Below, in pieces: positions 60,551 through 64,000 of a stretch of DNA of 64,000 nucleotides. The DNA comes from Aphrocallistes beatrix. Taxonomy: Eukaryota; Porifera; Hexactinellida; Sceptrulophora; Aphrocallistidae. Position 1 is the stretch's first letter, and each line of letters opens with the position of its first letter. The notes below the pieces were generated by a model that saw only the letters and a program-made list of their open reading frames with translations, was not told the origin of the DNA and did not search any database. The stretch lies in NCBI GenBank assembly GCA_963281255.1, contig OY725488.1:806001-870000 (forward strand). Direction: 5' to 3'. The position numbers and the translations under genes were made by a program.

Positions 60551-61053
60551 CAGTGTTTTTCAACCAGTGGGCCACGGACTTCTTTTCAGTGGGCCACGGC
60601 CTGGTGATCTAATAATACAGTATAATCTCCAAAAGTGAACACCTCTAAAAGATGAACAACTCCAAAACATGAACACTTTTTCTCGGGCCCAAATTTTTCC
60701 ATTCTGTTACATATTATTTAACCTCCAACTTGTGAACACCTCTGAAAAGTGAAACGTGAACACCTAATCTTGTCCCAAATGTCCAAATTACAGTGGACAT
60801 GGCCTCTTAAAAGTGAACATAGCATGTGGCTTCATTAGATAATAGGCTAGAGTTGTAGAATTTGGATACGAATTCATCATAAATTGGAAGACCCTCTCTC
60901 TGTTTAGGATATTATTATCCTCACCCATTCTTAATGATTGCTGGTAAAAAAGTATTAATAGTAAAATAGAAATGTCACAGTAATGTAGTGGGCCACGGTT
61001 TTTTCTGTAGTACGCTAGGTGGGCCACAGCAGTAAAAAGGTTGAAAACCCCTG
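60551..61053. mobile_element. hAT-type MITE, 503 bp, with a nested repeat
   Basis: Ends CAGTGTTTTTCAACC and GGTTGAAAACCCCTG are inverted repeats. The perfect 8-bp target duplication TCCTAGCT flanks it (60543-60550 and 61054-61061). Subterminal GTGGGCCACGG repeats occur near both ends. The middle contains a second, tandemly repeated unit (CAGTATAATCTCC...AAGTGAAC and CAGTGGACATGG...AAGTGAAC), suggesting another element nested inside. No transposase frame. Confidence 0.88.
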
Positions 61054-61102
61054 TCCTAGCTAGACAGAATATTACAAAAGAATATCAACCATTTACCGTG
61101 TA

Positions 61103-61310
61103 TATGAATATTTAATTGTTTCAAAATTGAACGTTTCCAAAATAAATAGAAAGCTTTTAGAAACATTCTTGATCCAAGAGGATGAATTGTGTCGCTTTCT
61201 GCGATGTTTGAATTGAACAAAACGTAGGACTTCTGTTGAGAATATTGTCCAGTAAGAAGATCGCATTTCACGTCTCCTTGCAAGTATTGAAAATGACTAT
61301 GGATTTTGCT
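61103..61310 (+). pseudogene. Broken copy of a CARD tail-anchor gene
   Basis: The plus strand encodes YEYLIVSKLNVSKINRKLLE then FLIQEDELC, a frame change, then LLRILSSKKIAFHVSLQVLK in another frame. LLRILSSKK and FHVxLQVL match CARD gene 2 (62385-63053). Stops and at least one indel break it, and the linker and anchor are gone. It starts 50 bp to the right of the hAT element at 60551-61053. Confidence 0.8.
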
Positions 61311-62384
61311 AAATCGTTTCCGGTTAAGTCATTTTGGGTGGTGAAACCTTAGAAGTGTGGGGTCTTTGCTATACGTAAATAGAAATGACCCCAGGTAACT
61401 AATTAAAGGAGGATCGAAGCTGAGGTAAAAGTATTACATGTAAACATTGTCATAACATCATTACCTTTAAGCAATCACACTTAATAACATCCGGTAAAAC
61501 GGATCGATTTTGAAAATTTCAAAATGTACCCATTTACTGAATGTTAACCTTCTTGAACACTAACTTAGTAGCTTTGACAAAAAAGATTGATTGGACACTA
61601 CTTTTGTCTAAATTGATGAACTCTATCCTTCATTGCTTTAAAGATGTGTATACAATAAACTCACTTGAAGTTGAAAACCGCTCCTACATTGTTTACCTTC
61701 AGGGTTACAAACTTATAGCCATTTGAAATTAATTATAGTTTATGTTAAGCTAATTAGTTCTGTTGGATTTATTTGGCATTGTGTAGTATTTGTGGTATAT
61801 CTGTTTATCCAAAAAATGAGAAAATTTGTCTTGGTGAATCAAAATAAAGTCAATTCCAATTACAGACGGTTTACAAGCTACATATGTAAACGCTGGTCAT
61901 ATATATATAGTAGTACTATTCTGGTTAAATTTAATTGTTAGCACTTTTCTATTGTAATTGACAAACATATCGGTCGATAGACCAATACGAGTAGTGCAGT
62001 TCCAAACGGAAACTTAAAAAATTATCAGGACGCTATAAAGGAATCATACATACCTAATTTGAACTCATTTCGCAGAATCAGGCCTACGGGCGTAGTGCAC
62101 CGTGAGTCCGTGGGACCGTGTCGGTCCATGCAATAAGGGCATCTCCTTATATGGTATGCTATACTTAAAATAGAAGTATCATACCAACAAATTTTGGAGC
62201 CCAAACCATCTCCTTACATTCGTTCAACACACACCACACCGTATATCCAATATAACCTTTGAACAAGACATAGTTGTGTACTTATAGTTTAACATTCAAA
62301 ATCACTGCACATTGTCAAATATAATCTACAAAAACATAACATAACAATTGGACATATTATACCATATAATGTTACTAGTCATTG
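61311..62384. other. Stretch without a supported gene
   Basis: AT-rich. 62100-62155 holds a relative of the short dispersed repeat at 10905-10972. Confidence 0.4.
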
Positions 62385-63053
62385 TCACTTCATTAGCATA
62401 AATTTGATGCACTTAGAAATCAGTTGGAGTGGTGTTACTAAAATCGCAAGTACGAAGAACAGAAGAGAGAAGAAGGATATAATAATACTTTTCTTTTGAA
62501 TTTCTAGATTGTGAACATTCTTACGAAAAACATGTATGGGAAATTCTTCCTTGATGTCTTCTTTTCTTGTCAGTTCAATTATTCGGCTTTCCTTCACACA
62601 CAACTCTTCAGAGCTGTGAAAAGAATCCGAATCAGGAGAAACTCGTGTCTCATTTGCGAAGACGGAAGAATCAGAATCGCTCCAATCTTCAGGAGAGTAA
62701 TCAGGACATGTGCCATCATTTGTGCGGTGAATTTCTTCTTTCAGCTGATCTTCTGGTGTAATGCTCTCTCTAGCTAAGATGCCCTTTGCTAATTCTGTAT
62801 GTTCACTGTAGCTTCTATCTTCGTTTAGTACTTGTAAGAAGACGTGAAATGCGACTTTCTTACTGGATAATATCCTCAACAGACGTGCGTTTTGTTTAAT
62901 CCTATCAAATATTGCAGAAAGCGAACACAATTCATCCTCTTGGATCAAATTTGTTTCTAAAAGCTTTCCACTTATTTTGGAGATATTCAAATTTGAAACA
63001 ATTAAATATTCATATGTACGATAAAAATTGATTGATTGTACTTTTGCACTCAT
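62385..63053 (-). CDS. CARD protein with C-terminal tail anchor, gene 2
   Basis: A 222-residue paralogue of 58384-59067, read from the ATG at 63051-63053 (MSAKVQSINFYRTYEYLIVS). A more upstream in-frame ATG at 63102-63104 is rejected, because the TATA box conserved with gene 1 would then be only about 10 bases away. The CARD-like region is TYEYLIVSNLNISKISGKLL, LIQEDELCSLSAIF, RLLRILSSKK, FHVFLQVLNE and AKGILA. It is followed by an acidic Ser-rich linker, the conserved IIELTRKED and VHNLEIQKKS, a TM helix (FFSLLFFVLAILVTPL) and a basic end ISKCIKFMLMK. CARD, motifs and anchor are the most conserved parts, while the linker has diverged. It faces gene 1 tail-to-tail. Same inferred role as gene 1. 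Confidence 0.72.
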   Translation of the reverse strand: MSAKVQSINFYRTYEYLIVSNLNISKISGKLLETNLIQEDELCSLSAIFDRIKQNARLLRILSSKKVAFHVFLQVLNEDRSYSEHTELAKGILARESITPEDQLKEEIHRTNDGTCPDYSPEDWSDSDSSVFANETRVSPDSDSFHSSEELCVKESRIIELTRKEDIKEEFPIHVFRKNVHNLEIQKKSIIISFFSLLFFVLAILVTPLQLISKCIKFMLMK

Positions 63054-63113
63054 TGTATTTCTCTTGATAACTGTGTTAAATAAAAAAGCGTTGAAAGAAT
63101 TCATTTGATTTCA

Positions 63114-63121
63114 TATTTATA
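63114..63121 (-). promoter_or_regulatory. TATA box of CARD gene 2
   Basis: TATAAATA on the minus strand within GATAGTATAAATA, preceded by GTGCACTAG. It matches the block in front of CARD gene 1 and lies 61 bases before the chosen ATG. Confidence 0.6.
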
Positions 63122-63587
63122 CTATCAACTAGTGCACTGGTTACCACGCGTCTATAAAAAACATTACTGCGACTGCCATATTTGATACAACACATTTACC
63201 AAATTGCATTTTCTTAAAATGTGTCATGATAACTTTGTTTTGTTAGTAAATCTGTAGAGTTCATCTTGATAAACTTCCATTTCAGATATACGAATATGTG
63301 CAAGTCTCTTCAAGTTATTAGATTTGGAGTATCAAAGTGTCTATAATAAATATTGAGTACAAGTATATTTCGATATTTAGCTTGTTTTTCCAGAAATCTC
63401 TACAATATTGGTCTGACCAACGAGATTCAACTTTGACATAAGTATACTTGTACGTTAGGGTGATATAATCAATTAAGAAAGAAATTCCCATTTAATAGAA
63501 GGAATGCTCATATGTACTACCACACCTACATACTAATAGCTCAGCATGCCACACATAACAACTTTAAATTATTTTAATCACTATGAC

Positions 63588-63732
63588 CATAGGCGCCGAA
63601 CCCGGGGGGGCTGGGGGGGCTCAAGCCCCCCCTGGATTTGAAGATGGCCCATAGACGCAATACAAATTTTAGTGCTGAGCCCCCCTAGAACTCCAAAATT
63701 TTCCATATATTTTGAAAAGTTCGGCGCCCCTG
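63588..63732. mobile_element. hAT-type MITE, 145 bp
   Basis: Left end CATAGGCGCCGAAC and right end GTTCGGCGCCCCTG share the inverted core GGCGCCGAAC. The perfect 8-bp target duplication ACTATGAC flanks it (63580-63587 and 63733-63740). The interior has runs of G and C. Confidence 0.8.
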
Positions 63733-63740
63733 ACTATGAC

Positions 63741-64000
63741 TTGAGTTAATATTGAGATAGATAGTTAGTTCATACTTTGTGATTACTGCATACCAATTTG
63801 TGGACAGGGCTTGGAAAAAAGGCTGAATCCAACTCAATAAATGGCACGTAGTGGCTAACAAACTCATTCCTGGAATTTATACACACTTATCGTCGGAAAA
63901 AGTTTTGGAAAATAAATACAACATGGGGGGCCAAAACCCCAGACATTTTTCTGAATTTAGTGAAACAGGTGGATCTAAATTTGAGAATCATAAAGAACGT
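63741..64000. other. Right edge of the window
   Basis: No feature was recognised. GGGGGGCCAAAACCCCAGAC near 63926 may be part of another repeat. Confidence 0.3.

Overview
This is AT-rich metazoan nuclear DNA. The evidence is GT-AG introns, AATAAA polyadenylation signals, two metazoan-type actins, an ERK MAP kinase, SPOP, ZFYVE1/DFCP1, FN3 and YWTD/EGF receptors, CARD proteins and hAT and LINE relics. No bacterial, viral or organellar gene was seen. The mixture (squalene epoxidase present, exon-per-domain FN3 receptors, CARD proteins, compact genes) suggests a non-bilaterian or other invertebrate animal such as a sponge, but the species cannot be fixed from the sequence.

Layout. Positions 1-4102 hold the 3' end of an FN3-repeat membrane protein (9 FN3 exons, then a transmembrane exon). 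Two nearly identical intronless actins follow (7320-8450 and 11485-12615, both minus). They come from a tandem duplication whose unit seems to have been FN3-gene tail plus actin; a shrunken FN3 relic (8741-9255) lies at the junction. The actin promoters carry CArG boxes. Next come SPOP (17294-18403), an ABHD1/3-type hydrolase (19056-20174) and an LYRM7-like factor (20431-20772). Two receptor-like genes are arranged head to head: a YWTD/EGF receptor (22592-27554, minus, 4 exons) and a VWA-FN3 membrane protein (29159-33991, plus, 11 coding exons). Then follow mitochondrial prolyl-tRNA synthetase (34928-36247), a divergent pair of small Maf/CNC-like coiled-coil proteins (38039-38458 and 39766-40131), squalene epoxidase (42870-44228), and a decayed FUT10/FUT11-type fucosyltransferase gene (45203-48978, minus). 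Intact DTD1 and CRCP/RPC9 genes lie inside introns of that decayed gene. ZFYVE1 (49083-51521) and ERK1/2 (52481-53587) come next. The right end has a family of small CARD proteins with a C-terminal tail anchor: two intact genes (58384-59067 plus, 62385-63053 minus) and one broken copy (61103-61310).

Two themes stand out. First, every recognised housekeeping gene is a single coding exon, while the surface receptors are split at domain borders, mostly by phase-1 introns. Second, the gaps hold many non-autonomous hAT elements: five have perfect 8-bp target duplications. There is also a hAT transposase relic, LINE remnants and large fold-back repeats. The most novel candidate system is the CARD tail-anchor cluster, which has the domain order of MAVS (CARD, linker, C-terminal membrane anchor). 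The FUT pseudogene with nested live genes and the Maf-like pair with a damaged basic region are also worth attention.
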